6,122 bases of DNA from JBBPYR01 sp038199755 (GCA_038199755.1 JBBPYR010000230.1:1-6122), one strand, 5' to 3'; shown: positions 1 to 5,903, counted from the stretch's first letter. Notes: generated by a model not told the origin, from the letters alone. Numbers and translations: made by a program.

Positions 1-19
1 CACCCGACCTATTCGGGTG
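1..19 (-). terminator. Hairpin after the symporter gene, probable terminator stem
   Basis: Bases 1-7 (CACCCGA) and 13-19 (TCGGGTG) are perfect reverse complements around a 5-nt loop. The structure lies about 40 nt past the stop codon of the minus-strand symporter gene. Read in that gene's direction, any U-tract would fall at or beyond base 1, outside the window, so the diagnostic half of an intrinsic terminator cannot be seen. A weaker 4-bp stem (GCAC/GTGC, 22-33) sits between it and the gene. Confidence 0.45.
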
Positions 20-58
20 CCGCACGTTTGTGCTTCTCTCACTTCTCACAACTTACAA

Positions 59-1690
59 CTACCCTAGTGCCTCTTGCCCAACTTCGACGGACTCAACGGG
101 GGCGCGATCCTCGTCATAGTCGGATGGTGTGGTCACGTCGCTCCCTCTTCTCGCGCCGAGTGCCTGGAAGACAGGGGTGAGGATCAGGCTCAGCACCAGA
201 TTGAGGATGAGGGCGATGACTCCTGCATACAGTGGTAGCGTGTTCCCACCGCCAAGCGGGAACGCATAGACTGACACCACCGCCTTAGCGGTACCCCCCA
301 GGATGCCAGAGAAGGCCATATAGGTACCATAGATCATGCCAGCGGCCCAGCCGACGAGCATGGCCCAACGGTTGAACCAGTTCGTGTACAATCCCAAGTA
401 CACCGGAATCAGCGTTTGCAACATCCAGATGCCGCCGAGCAACTGGAAGTTGATAACGTTGGCGGGTGGTACATAGACGATAAACAAGAGCGCACCGAAC
501 TTCACCACGAGCGAGGTGATCTTCGCCGCCTGTGACTCCTGACGGTCGGTGGCGTTGCGGTTGAAGTACTCTTTATAGATGTTGCGCGTGAACAGGTTCG
601 CGGCTGCAATCGACATCACCGCAGCTGGGACCAGCGCACCAATCGAGATGGCGGCGAAGGCGAAACCTGCGAACCAGGACGGGAAGGCGAAATTGATCAG
701 CGCGGGCACCGCACCGTTCGCTGTACCACCGAGTGGCTTGATCTTGGCCGCGATAGCCATATAACCGAGCAGAGCCAGCAGGCCGAGCATCAGCGAGTAG
801 ATGGGCAGCAGGGCCGTGTTGCGCTTCACCACTTTGGAACTGTTGCTACTTAAAACGCCAGTGATCGAGTGTGGATAAAGGAATAGAGCCAGGGCCGAGC
901 CGAGTGCCAGCGTCACATACGCTCCATACTGCTTGGGTGAGAGAATGTCAAAGAACGTTTGCGCCGTGTGGCTGCTTGACGCAAGCTGCTTGCTCGCCGT
1001 CGCCTTTGCTTGCACAGCAGCGAAAATGTGGTCAAAGCCACCTAGCCGAATTGGAATGTAAATGAGAGCGGCGAACAACACGATGAAGATCATAACGTCC
1101 TTGACCATGGCGATCATCGCGGGGGCACGCAAGCCGCTTGTGTAGGTATATGCCGCGAGGATGACAAAGGCTATCAGCAATGGTAGATCAATGTTTAGGC
1201 CGAAGATTGATGTGGTCAGCGGAATACCAAGTCCCGCTAACGAGATTTGAATGCCATACATCTGCAGGGCGATGTAGGGCATGGTCGCCAGGATGCCTGT
1301 GAAGGCTACAGCCAGTGCTAGTGAGGGGCTGCCAAAACGATCTTTCACAAAATCAGCCGCCGTGACATAACCACGCTGTTTGCACACCGCCCAGAACTTG
1401 GGCATGAGCAGGAAGATCAACGGATAGACGAGCACGGTATAAGGAACGGCAAACCAGCCGCTCAACGCGCCCGCACCAAACATCGCCCCTGGTACCGCGA
1501 TGAAGGTATAGGCCGTGTAAAGGTCGCCACCGAGTAGGAACCAGGTGATCAGTGTTCCGAAGCGGCGTCCTGCTAGGCCCCATTCATTAATGAGGTTAAG
1601 GTCGCCTCGTCGCCAACGGGCCGCGACAAAACCCAGCACTGTAACCAGGAGGAAGAAAAAGATAAAGACAATTAGCGCATCAAGATGCAT
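59..1690 (-). CDS. Sodium:solute symporter (SSS) family permease, MctP-like monocarboxylate transporter
   Basis: This is a 543-residue polytopic inner-membrane protein, a normal length for the SSS/PutP family, with about 13 hydrophobic segments and a charged, acidic C-terminal tail (residues 513-543). Family-like stretches include GLRAPAMIAMVKDVMIF (186-202, the conserved loop and helix after the fifth segment), YPHSITGVLSSNSSKVVKRN (272-291) and the helix SIGALVPAAVMSIAAANLFTRNIY (349-372). In the last helix one of the two serines that often contribute to the Na2 site in sodium-coupled members appears to be alanine, so the coupling ion (Na+ or H+) is open. The upstream DUF3311 gene is the known partner of MctP-type permeases, which take up lactate, pyruvate and similar monocarboxylates; the substrate here is inferred from that pairing. 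I chose ATG at 1690 because GGGAGA (1703-1698) is 7 nt upstream; a TTG one codon earlier would leave only 4 nt. Confidence 0.88.
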   Translation of the reverse strand: MHLDALIVFIFFFLLVTVLGFVAARWRRGDLNLINEWGLAGRRFGTLITWFLLGGDLYTAYTFIAVPGAMFGAGALSGWFAVPYTVLVYPLIFLLMPKFWAVCKQRGYVTAADFVKDRFGSPSLALAVAFTGILATMPYIALQMYGIQISLAGLGIPLTTSIFGLNIDLPLLIAFVILAAYTYTSGLRAPAMIAMVKDVMIFIVLFAALIYIPIRLGGFDHIFAAVQAKATASKQLASSSHTAQTFFDILSPKQYGAYVTLALGSALALFLYPHSITGVLSSNSSKVVKRNTALLPIYSLMLGLLALLGYMAIAAKIKPLGGTANGAVPALINFAFPSWFAGFAFAAISIGALVPAAVMSIAAANLFTRNIYKEYFNRNATDRQESQAAKITSLVVKFGALLFIVYVPPANVINFQLLGGIWMLQTLIPVYLGLYTNWFNRWAMLVGWAAGMIYGTYMAFSGILGGTAKAVVSVYAFPLGGGNTLPLYAGVIALILNLVLSLILTPVFQALGARRGSDVTTPSDYDEDRAPVESVEVGQEALG

Positions 1691-1778
1691 CAACGTATCT
1701 CCCTTACTTTGTACGATGTTTCACAGCACACTGTGCAAGAAACCTGTGTAACCGCAGAAAGACAAGCAGAGGATTGTC

Positions 1779-1979
1779 CTATGCATTTGAAAAGTAGACA
1801 ATCGCTGTGATGGCTGCGGTAAGAAGAATCCACAGTAACTGGTACCAATAGAAGAAGGGAATGCCAATAAATGCTGGCTCGCGGAAGTTATAAAAAGGTG
1901 GCCACAGTAACGCGATGAAGGGAATAATTAGGAGCAGAAGGAGCCAGGAGCGGCCTCTTCTCTGAGGACGGGAAGCCAT
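1779..1979 (-). CDS. DUF3311 small membrane protein, symporter partner
   Basis: This 66-residue protein has a basic N-terminus (RPQRRGR, residues 4-10) and two membrane segments (about 12-28 and 43-63). The central motif PPFYNFREPAFIGIPFFYWYQ (27-47) matches the DUF3311 pattern. DUF3311 proteins are usually encoded just upstream of SSS permeases, and a role as a small accessory subunit or assembly partner is inferred; no biochemical role can be read from the sequence. The open frame extends upstream to 2069, but ATG at 1979 is clearly favoured: AAAAGGAG lies 7 nt before it, and the extra upstream residues look like translated leader and overlap the promoter start point. The stop lies 88 nt before the permease start. 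That gap has its own ribosome binding site but no convincing promoter, so the two genes are probably co-transcribed. Confidence 0.85.
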   Translation of the reverse strand: MASRPQRRGRSWLLLLLIIPFIALLWPPFYNFREPAFIGIPFFYWYQLLWILLTAAITAIVYFSNA

Positions 1980-1990
1980 GACAAATCTCC

Positions 1991-2020
1991 TTTTGAAATG
2001 GGTACGTTCAAAAACGGTAC
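1991..2020 (-). promoter_or_regulatory. Leader inverted repeats next to the DUF3311 ribosome binding site
   Basis: Two overlapping inverted repeats lie in the 5' leader of the transporter mRNA. TTTTGAA (1991-1997) pairs with TTCAAAA (2007-2013) over a 9-nt loop, and GTACGTT (2002-2008) pairs with AACGGTAC (2013-2020) with one bulged base. On the minus strand the first stem ends exactly where the GGAG of the DUF3311 ribosome binding site begins. The two stems share bases and are mutually exclusive in RNA. They could modulate translation or be a dimeric repressor site in DNA; only the symmetry itself is observed. Confidence 0.35.
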
Positions 2021-2044
2021 AACATGTGAGAAGCAAAAGGACGG

Positions 2045-2071
2045 CATGACAATAGAGTCGCCATGACAATA
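2045..2071. repeat. 10-bp direct repeat at the transporter start point, candidate operator
   Basis: CATGACAATA occurs exactly at 2045-2054 and 2062-2071, 17 bp apart. The second copy abuts the -10 box of the minus-strand promoter, so the pair covers about the start point to +20 of the transporter transcript. Exact direct repeats in this position are typical of a regulator binding in tandem. No regulator gene is visible nearby, so the factor is unknown. Confidence 0.4.
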
Positions 2072-2100
2072 ATGCTACGGCATTTTGTGATAAATGTCAA
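2072..2100 (-). promoter_or_regulatory. Sigma70-type promoter of the DUF3311-symporter unit
   Basis: Read on the minus strand there is a perfect -35 box TTGACA (2100-2095), a 17-bp spacer and a -10 box TAGCAT (2077-2072, four of six consensus bases). The predicted start is near 2065, giving a leader of about 85 nt before the DUF3311 start codon. The -35 box lies within the spacer of the divergent plus-strand promoter, so both cannot be fully occupied at once. Confidence 0.7.
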
Positions 2101-2111
2101 CGTGCTATAAT
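2085..2111 (+). promoter_or_regulatory. Extended -10 promoter of the pseudokinase gene
   Basis: A perfect TATAAT (2106-2111) is preceded by TGC (2103-2105), the extended -10 TGn signature. The best -35 candidate, TTGTGA (2085-2090), matches four of six bases with a short 15-bp spacer, so promoter strength would rest on the extended -10. The predicted start is near 2118, leaving a leader of about 65 nt. Confidence 0.6.
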
Positions 2112-2182
2112 GTGAGGAGAACGCAACAACGTGTCAATGAATTGGATGTCTAAAGGGGCATCACTACCGTGGGAGGATGTGG

Positions 2183-3268
2183 ATGATGGCAAGGGCAGAA
2201 CACAAAGTACGCTTATATTTTCCTGATCAAATGCAACAAATTGAAGGACAAGAACTGTTTTCCCTCGAATATGAGGAAAAAGCCACTATTTCTGATGAAA
2301 TAGAAATTCCTCCTTTACCGCATGGGTCGCGTATTCTTAATGGACAATATCGTATTATGCGCTTGCTCTATCAGCGACCGCGCTTAAATCTTTATCTAGG
2401 GCGCCGGTGTGCCGGGACTGGAAAACAAGAGCCTCTGGTAGCGATACGCGAACTGGTGTTGACTGGTCTCTCAGCTCAGGTAAGTGCGCAGATCGAAGCC
2501 GCAGCCTTTGAAGAATTTGTTTCGCCAACTGTGATTGGTTCGCCGCGCCTCTCCTCCTCTGGTGATCGTGCCTCCACGGAGGGTGAGCGGCACTACCTGG
2601 TGATCCAACTGGATGAAAGTGCCAAGACGCGCAAATCCGATGCGATAACACTTGATGACTTGCTCCTCACAACGCGTGCGTGGCCTAGCTGGTTGAGCAG
2701 TGAAGTCGCGTTACAGTGGGGAAGCCAGATCTGCCGAATGGTGGCACGGCTTCATCGGCTGGGCGCGAAACCGGGGGATGTATCACCGACCACGATTTTA
2801 GTGGATCGTACGGGTTTGGCAACATGGCCACCCGTGTTGCTCCCCTCATGGCCGCCAGCACCTCAATACTGGGGAACGTCGTACAGCGAACTGCCCACGC
2901 CTCTGTTACACTGCCGTGTGTTTCCAGTTGTCAAATGCTCTTTGCAAAATGTGTTCGTGGCACCAGAGGCACTGTATGGCATGAGCGATGCCCGTTCCGA
3001 TGTCTATATGCTCGGTGCGATTCTCTACCTATTGATGACCCATTATGCGCCAGTGGCGGCGGCAAGGCGGTTACGGGTAAACTATCCCGTGCAAGGATTA
3101 CAGGCACTGGATGCCCTGGAATTGGCCGCGCCCTGTCTGCTTAACACAAAAATTTCGCCTGAAATGGAGCAGGTATTGCTCTGTGCGCTCTCACTCGCCC
3201 CTGATGACCGCTATCAAAGCGTGTTTGAGCTGGTTGAGGCTCTTGAGAATGTCACCCTGCTCCCGTAA
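2183..3268 (+). CDS. Ser/Thr protein kinase-fold protein, predicted pseudokinase
   Basis: This is a 361-residue soluble protein with no signal peptide or membrane segment. Residues 1-48 form an acidic lead-in. From about 52 a protein kinase fold is readable: GQYRIMRLLYQRPRLNLYLGR (54-74, beta1-beta2), VAIRE (86-90, beta3), LHRLGAKPGDVSPTTILV (190-207, catalytic loop), VAPE (259-262), SDVYMLGAILYLL (272-284, helix F) and DDRYQS (341-346, helix I arginine). Almost all catalytic residues are lost: the Gly-rich loop has no glycines, the VAIK lysine is R89, HRD reads PGD with D199 kept, the catalytic-loop Lys and Asn are S201 and T204, and no DFG is found between 211 and 258. The APE, helix F and helix I residues that hold the fold are intact, so decay of a reading frame is unlikely. 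A scaffold or nucleotide-independent binding role is inferred. GGGAGG (2171-2176) directly abuts ATG 2177, so translation probably begins at 2183 (6-nt spacing) or 2186 (9 nt). Confidence 0.8.
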   Translation: MMARAEHKVRLYFPDQMQQIEGQELFSLEYEEKATISDEIEIPPLPHGSRILNGQYRIMRLLYQRPRLNLYLGRRCAGTGKQEPLVAIRELVLTGLSAQVSAQIEAAAFEEFVSPTVIGSPRLSSSGDRASTEGERHYLVIQLDESAKTRKSDAITLDDLLLTTRAWPSWLSSEVALQWGSQICRMVARLHRLGAKPGDVSPTTILVDRTGLATWPPVLLPSWPPAPQYWGTSYSELPTPLLHCRVFPVVKCSLQNVFVAPEALYGMSDARSDVYMLGAILYLLMTHYAPVAAARRLRVNYPVQGLQALDALELAAPCLLNTKISPEMEQVLLCALSLAPDDRYQSVFELVEALENVTLLP

Positions 3269-3291
3269 ACTGTGTGGATGCTTAATCCGAC

Positions 3292-3690
3292 TTAATCCCA
3301 GACAAAGAATTCCAGGAAATTGCGGTCGGGGTCATAGACATAAAACTGTGTGACCCCATCGCCGCGTGGTTGCGGCCCGCCTGCGATCTCTATATTATGG
3401 GCACGCAGGTAGGCCAATGCCTTTTCTATGTCATCAATCTCGAAGGCGATATGATGGGCGCGACCAGTGCGCGCAGATTCTCCTGCTTCCGCGAAACCTG
3501 CGGGCGCAGTGGTGTGCTTGGCTGAGATCAGGTGTATCTGAAAATCTGGCCCCTGGAACCAGCGACCACCGAAGTCGAAATTATTGGGGCGTGGTACCTC
3601 TTGCAGCCCCAATAGATCACCATAAAACCGACCTGACCGCTCCAGGTCTTGCACAACGAGTGCTGTATGGTCCATCTTGCGCAGTTGCAT
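3292..3690 (-). CDS. VOC (glyoxalase/bleomycin-resistance/dioxygenase) family protein
   Basis: This 132-residue cytosolic protein is a single VOC domain made of two beta-alpha-beta-beta-beta halves. Half one starts MDHTALVVQDLERSGRFYGDLLGL (6-29), and half two starts at AHHIAFEIDDIEKALAYLR (78-96) and ends in YVYDPDRNFLEFFVW (117-131). The likely metal ligands are H8, H53 (in QIHLI), H80 and E127, placed where VOC enzymes bind a divalent metal. The fold is certain, but the family covers glyoxalases, epimerases, extradiol dioxygenases and antibiotic-modifying enzymes, and nothing here fixes the substrate. ATG at 3690 has a purine-rich GAGGGAGAGAG upstream; the internal Met6 is a weaker alternative. 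The gene is convergent with the pseudokinase, with 23 bp between stop codons and no hairpin there. I see no convincing promoter upstream. Confidence 0.85.
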   Translation of the reverse strand: MQLRKMDHTALVVQDLERSGRFYGDLLGLQEVPRPNNFDFGGRWFQGPDFQIHLISAKHTTAPAGFAEAGESARTGRAHHIAFEIDDIEKALAYLRAHNIEIAGGPQPRGDGVTQFYVYDPDRNFLEFFVWD

Positions 3691-3735
3691 GCTCTCTCTC
3701 CCTCTATAAAATCGTCAAACGTGCTTCGTAATTTT

Positions 3736-3798
3736 GTTCAAAAATGAAAATGGGGGAACGGTGTAAGCATCCTTAGGGACGCGCTCAAGCTGGTCCCT
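3736..3798. repeat. Hairpin-bearing repeat element, left copy
   Basis: An AT-rich flank (3736-3773) leads into a hairpin with arms AGGGAC (3775-3780) and GTCCCT (3793-3798). A diverged copy lies at 5930-5988. The flanks align in the same orientation through the ordered blocks GTTYAAA, ATGAAAA, TGG, AACG, GCATC and TAGGGAC, with similar overall spacing. The hairpin core matches best in the opposite orientation: the reverse complement of 3777-3798 matches 5967-5988 at 20 of 22 bases. The pair brackets the portal gene and its small partner. It could be a dispersed REP- or MITE-like element or the end of a mobile unit. Confidence 0.6.
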
Positions 3799-3800
3799 TA

Positions 3801-3891
3801 CGTTCTTCCTCTTCATTTTTAAAGGGTGTTACATGTAGCCTCATTGTATAGCGTGCCGTGTGGTTATACAAGGCTAAAAGAGTCAAGAACG
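3801..3891. repeat. Long imperfect inverted repeat
   Basis: Nested complementary blocks lie in the correct order: CGTTCTT (3801-3807) with AAGAACG (3885-3891), TAGCCT (3836-3841) with AGGCTA (3871-3876), and TGTATA (3845-3850) with TATACA (3865-3870), around a 14-nt loop (3851-3864). The left arm carries extra bases, about 23 more than the right, so the stem would be bulged. No open reading frame fits. It may be a structured RNA or the remnant of a palindromic element. Confidence 0.45.
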
Positions 3892-3928
3892 TCACCACTC
3901 GCCCAGAAATTTCTGGGCGAGTGGTGGC
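3891..3928. repeat. 34-nt perfect palindrome (38 nt with one G-T pair)
   Basis: Bases 3893-3926 are an exact palindrome with 17-bp arms centred on GAAATTTC; adding one G-T pair and one G-C pair extends it to 3891-3928. Neither strand has a T-run directly after the stem, so it is not a standard intrinsic terminator, though it could still end transcripts between the convergent and divergent units around it. Other readings are a binding site for a dimeric protein, a cruciform-forming site, or a dispersed palindromic repeat. It starts on the last base of the preceding inverted repeat. Confidence 0.75.
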
Positions 3929-3959
3929 CTTAAAGAAAGTATAACGTTATTGCCAACCC

Positions 3960-3988
3960 TTGACAGCTTGCTTGCTTGAACGTATACT
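3960..3988 (+). promoter_or_regulatory. Strong sigma70-type promoter of the portal-like gene
   Basis: The site has a perfect -35 box TTGACA (3960-3965), a 17-bp spacer (3966-3982) and a -10 box TATACT (3983-3988, five of six consensus bases). The predicted start is near 3995, about 87 nt before the portal start codon. The spacer contains three tandem CTTG units (3967-3978). A dedicated promoter this close to consensus is unusual for a phage portal gene, which is normally transcribed from far upstream with the terminase genes. Confidence 0.75.
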
Positions 3989-3998
3989 TAAACAAGAA

Positions 3999-4014
3999 GC
4001 TATCTACTGATAGC
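3999..4014 (+). promoter_or_regulatory. 5'-terminal leader hairpin of the portal transcript
   Basis: GCTATC (3999-4004) and GATAGC (4009-4014) form a perfect 6-bp stem with a TACT loop within a few bases of the predicted transcript start. Hairpins at extreme 5' ends can protect mRNA from decay; this role is inferred. The rest of the leader (about 4027-4068) is strikingly pyrimidine-rich. Confidence 0.4.
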
Positions 4015-4081
4015 CAGCCACAACACACCTGTCCTCTGTATCCTTCCTCCCCTCCTTCATACCCCCTATGGAGACACTACT

Positions 4082-5518
4082 ATGCCCTTCCCAAACATAC
4101 GTCACTGGTTTGCTCCCCATGCAACCCCTGCTCCTGCCCTTGCAGAAGCCGAGAGTTCCGCACCGCATATACAAGAGCAGATAAACCCGACCGCTCTGTC
4201 TTCTAGTCCGACCCAGGAGGATTGGTACTGGGGTAGGCTAGCCACAGGCAGCGAGGAAGACTACTATTGGCGTCGCCTCTCAGATAATTGGTACCAGAAA
4301 GATGTAATTCCTTCGACTTATCTGGAGCTGCATAACGCCTGCTATGAGGCGTATAACGCCAATCCGTTGGCCTTCGCCATCATCGAAATGACGACGAGCT
4401 TTGTGCTAGGAAAGGGCGTCACGGTCGCTGCCCAGCATCCCGAGGTGCAACGCGTGCTGCTGGATTTCTGGCATGATCCCGATAATCATATGGACACACG
4501 GGTCTATGACCTCTGCACCGAGTTGTCCCTCTACGGCGAACAATTCATTCGTTTCTACGTGAACAGGATGGATGGCAGCGTCAAAGTCAGGCAGATAGAC
4601 CCCTCTATTATTGACCAGATCGAGACGGACCCCGAAGACATCGAAAAAGCCTTGCGCTTCCATCGTCGCCCCATTGGTCCTAGTTCAACCTTGCCCGGTG
4701 ATCCACTGCCGCCATTAGCGCGCACACCGTCGGAGCAGCAAAGTTTTGCCGGTGAGTGGTTAGAGGCAGGCTCGGAGGTGGTGCAGTTTTGTATCAACAA
4801 GGTCTCGAACGCCAAGCGTGGCAAGAGCGATCTGGCAACACTGCTGCCCTGGTTGCGCCGCTATAAAGATTGGTTGACCGACCGTGTCAGAATCAACAAG
4901 TATAAAGGCGCATTTTTGTGGGATGTAGAGTTACAAGGCGCCGATAGGAAGGCCATCGAGCGCAAGAAAATGGAATATGCCTATCCTCCTGAGCCGGGCA
5001 GCGTCATCATTCATAATGAGGCCGAGAAGTGGTCGGCGGTAAAGCCAGAGATCAACGCCAACGAGGCGGCAGAAGATGGACGCGCTCTAAAACTTATGAT
5101 TGCAGTTGGCGCCCAACTACCAGAACACTACCTCTCAGATGGCAGTTATGGCAATCGTGCCACCGCAGCAGAGATGGGCCTGCCCACCTTTCTTAAATTT
5201 CAGCGCAGACAACACGTCATGCGTGCCATGCTGCGTGTGGTGCTTGATCGTGTGCTGCTGGAAGCACAAAAGGCTAAACGGCTCCCACCTCAGTTTGATA
5301 CCAGCTATGATATTCTCTTTCCAGAGATCGACGTAGCTGACCATCAAACCCTTGCCAGCGCGACCCAACTGCTCGTTTCGGCATTGACCACAGCCAAGCA
5401 ACAAGGCTGGGTCAGTGATGAAACGGCTATGCGCCTGCTCTTCCAGTTCGCGGGTGAGGAGATAGACATACACGAGGAACGCGAACGCATTCATTCTGTT
5501 GCGGACAAAGAGGTGTAA
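4082..5518 (+). CDS. Phage portal-like protein
   Basis: This 478-residue soluble protein is within the usual portal length (about 400-550). In phages the portal is a ring at one capsid vertex through which DNA is packaged; it docks terminase and the head-tail connectors. Portal-like signals are YNANPLAFAIIEMTTSFVLGKG (91-112), a wing-like region with VRQIDPSIIDQIETDPED (169-186), KVSNAKRGKSDLATLLPWLRRYKDWLTDRVR (240-270) and the stem/crown stretch NANEAAEDGRALKLMIAVGAQLPEHYLSDGSYGNRATAAEMGLPTF (325-370), ending in a helical acidic tail. Residues 1-45 are Pro/Ala-rich and probably disordered. Residues 46-66 carry two copies of an ED[WY]YWxRL motif 13 residues apart. GGAG (4070-4073) lies 8 nt before the ATG. 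No terminase precedes it, which is abnormal for a complete phage head module. The family call rests on recognised patterns, not a search. Confidence 0.75.
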   Translation: MPFPNIRHWFAPHATPAPALAEAESSAPHIQEQINPTALSSSPTQEDWYWGRLATGSEEDYYWRRLSDNWYQKDVIPSTYLELHNACYEAYNANPLAFAIIEMTTSFVLGKGVTVAAQHPEVQRVLLDFWHDPDNHMDTRVYDLCTELSLYGEQFIRFYVNRMDGSVKVRQIDPSIIDQIETDPEDIEKALRFHRRPIGPSSTLPGDPLPPLARTPSEQQSFAGEWLEAGSEVVQFCINKVSNAKRGKSDLATLLPWLRRYKDWLTDRVRINKYKGAFLWDVELQGADRKAIERKKMEYAYPPEPGSVIIHNEAEKWSAVKPEINANEAAEDGRALKLMIAVGAQLPEHYLSDGSYGNRATAAEMGLPTFLKFQRRQHVMRAMLRVVLDRVLLEAQKAKRLPPQFDTSYDILFPEIDVADHQTLASATQLLVSALTTAKQQGWVSDETAMRLLFQFAGEEIDIHEERERIHSVADKEV

Positions 5519-5519
5519 G

Positions 5520-5903
5520 ATGCCACTCGACTCACGCAAGGCTCTCCATCTGCTTCAGGTCGTGGCACGCTGCTATACTGGAAGACAACGTACCGTGGTG
5601 GCAGTGACATTGGCAAGTGGCAGCTATAGCTACACTGCCCTACAGGTCATCATGCGCCCCCAACAAATCCCCGATCCCCAGCTCTATGATGTAAGCGCGT
5701 TACCCGCTCCGAGCACTGTAGACATGGTGATGATTGCCCCGCTTGGCACGAATCTTACGGGTGTTGTTTATGTCGCGGATACAACAACTGCTAGCAGCAG
5801 CGCGGTTGCCAGTGCCGCCAAGTATGAAATTCTTGAAGTGCTGCCCGTGGGCGTGCTCCCTGGTGGGAGCCATCTGCGCGTATTGTTACGACGTTTACGC
5901 TGA
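5520..5903 (+). CDS. Small protein coupled to the portal gene, possible head-tail connector, function unknown
   Basis: This 127-residue protein begins 1 nt after the portal stop codon (TAAGATG), with GAGGTG (5510-5515) inside the portal gene as its ribosome binding site, so the two are probably translationally coupled. An in-frame ATG at 5499 lies within the portal gene and has no good binding site. The protein has a basic N-terminal helix (MPLDSRKALHLLQVVARCY), then alternating hydrophobic beta-like segments, an Ala/Ser/Thr-rich linker (about residues 89-103) and a C-terminal segment YEILEVLPVGVLPGGSHLRVLLRRLR. There is no signal peptide or membrane segment. I do not recognise the family. 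Its position and beta-rich, PGG-containing end would fit a small head-closure or connector protein, but this is inference from neighbourhood only. Confidence 0.6.
   Translation: MPLDSRKALHLLQVVARCYTGRQRTVVAVTLASGSYSYTALQVIMRPQQIPDPQLYDVSALPAPSTVDMVMIAPLGTNLTGVVYVADTTTASSSAVASAAKYEILEVLPVGVLPGGSHLRVLLRRLR

Noticed and set aside
871..1065. Plus-strand 64-codon open frame inside the symporter gene
   Set aside because: It is antisense to a conserved membrane protein and has no ribosome binding site or recognisable content. Other frames overlapping the symporter were dropped for the same reason.
1691..1693. TTG one codon upstream as the symporter start
   Set aside because: It leaves only 4 nt to the GGGAGA binding site, against 7 nt for the adjacent ATG.
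1980..2069. Longer DUF3311 protein starting near 2069
   Set aside because: This start coincides with the predicted transcription start and lacks a binding site, and the added residues do not resemble the family N-terminus.
2716..3144. Plus-strand 142-codon open frame overlapping the pseudokinase, considered as a frameshifted kinase C-lobe carrying the missing DFG
   Set aside because: Its translation has no DFG or other kinase motif, whereas the main frame retains APE, helix F and helix I motifs, so no frameshift is indicated.
3269..3291. Bidirectional terminator between the convergent pseudokinase and VOC genes
   Set aside because: The 23 bp contain only a short direct repeat (CTTAATCC) extending into the VOC end and no hairpin or T-run.
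3691..3735. Promoter for the VOC gene (minus-strand TTGACG and TATAGA-like hexamers)
   Set aside because: No pair of hexamers with acceptable spacing was found; the TATAGA-like site overlaps the ribosome binding region.
3736..3928. CRISPR array or tRNA in the repeat-rich intergenic region
   Set aside because: The repeats are inverted pairs, not regularly spaced direct repeats, and no cloverleaf or T-loop motif is present.
5135..5539. Minus-strand 134-codon open frame over the end of the portal gene
   Set aside because: It is antisense to the portal coding frame, with no promoter or ribosome binding site and unremarkable composition.
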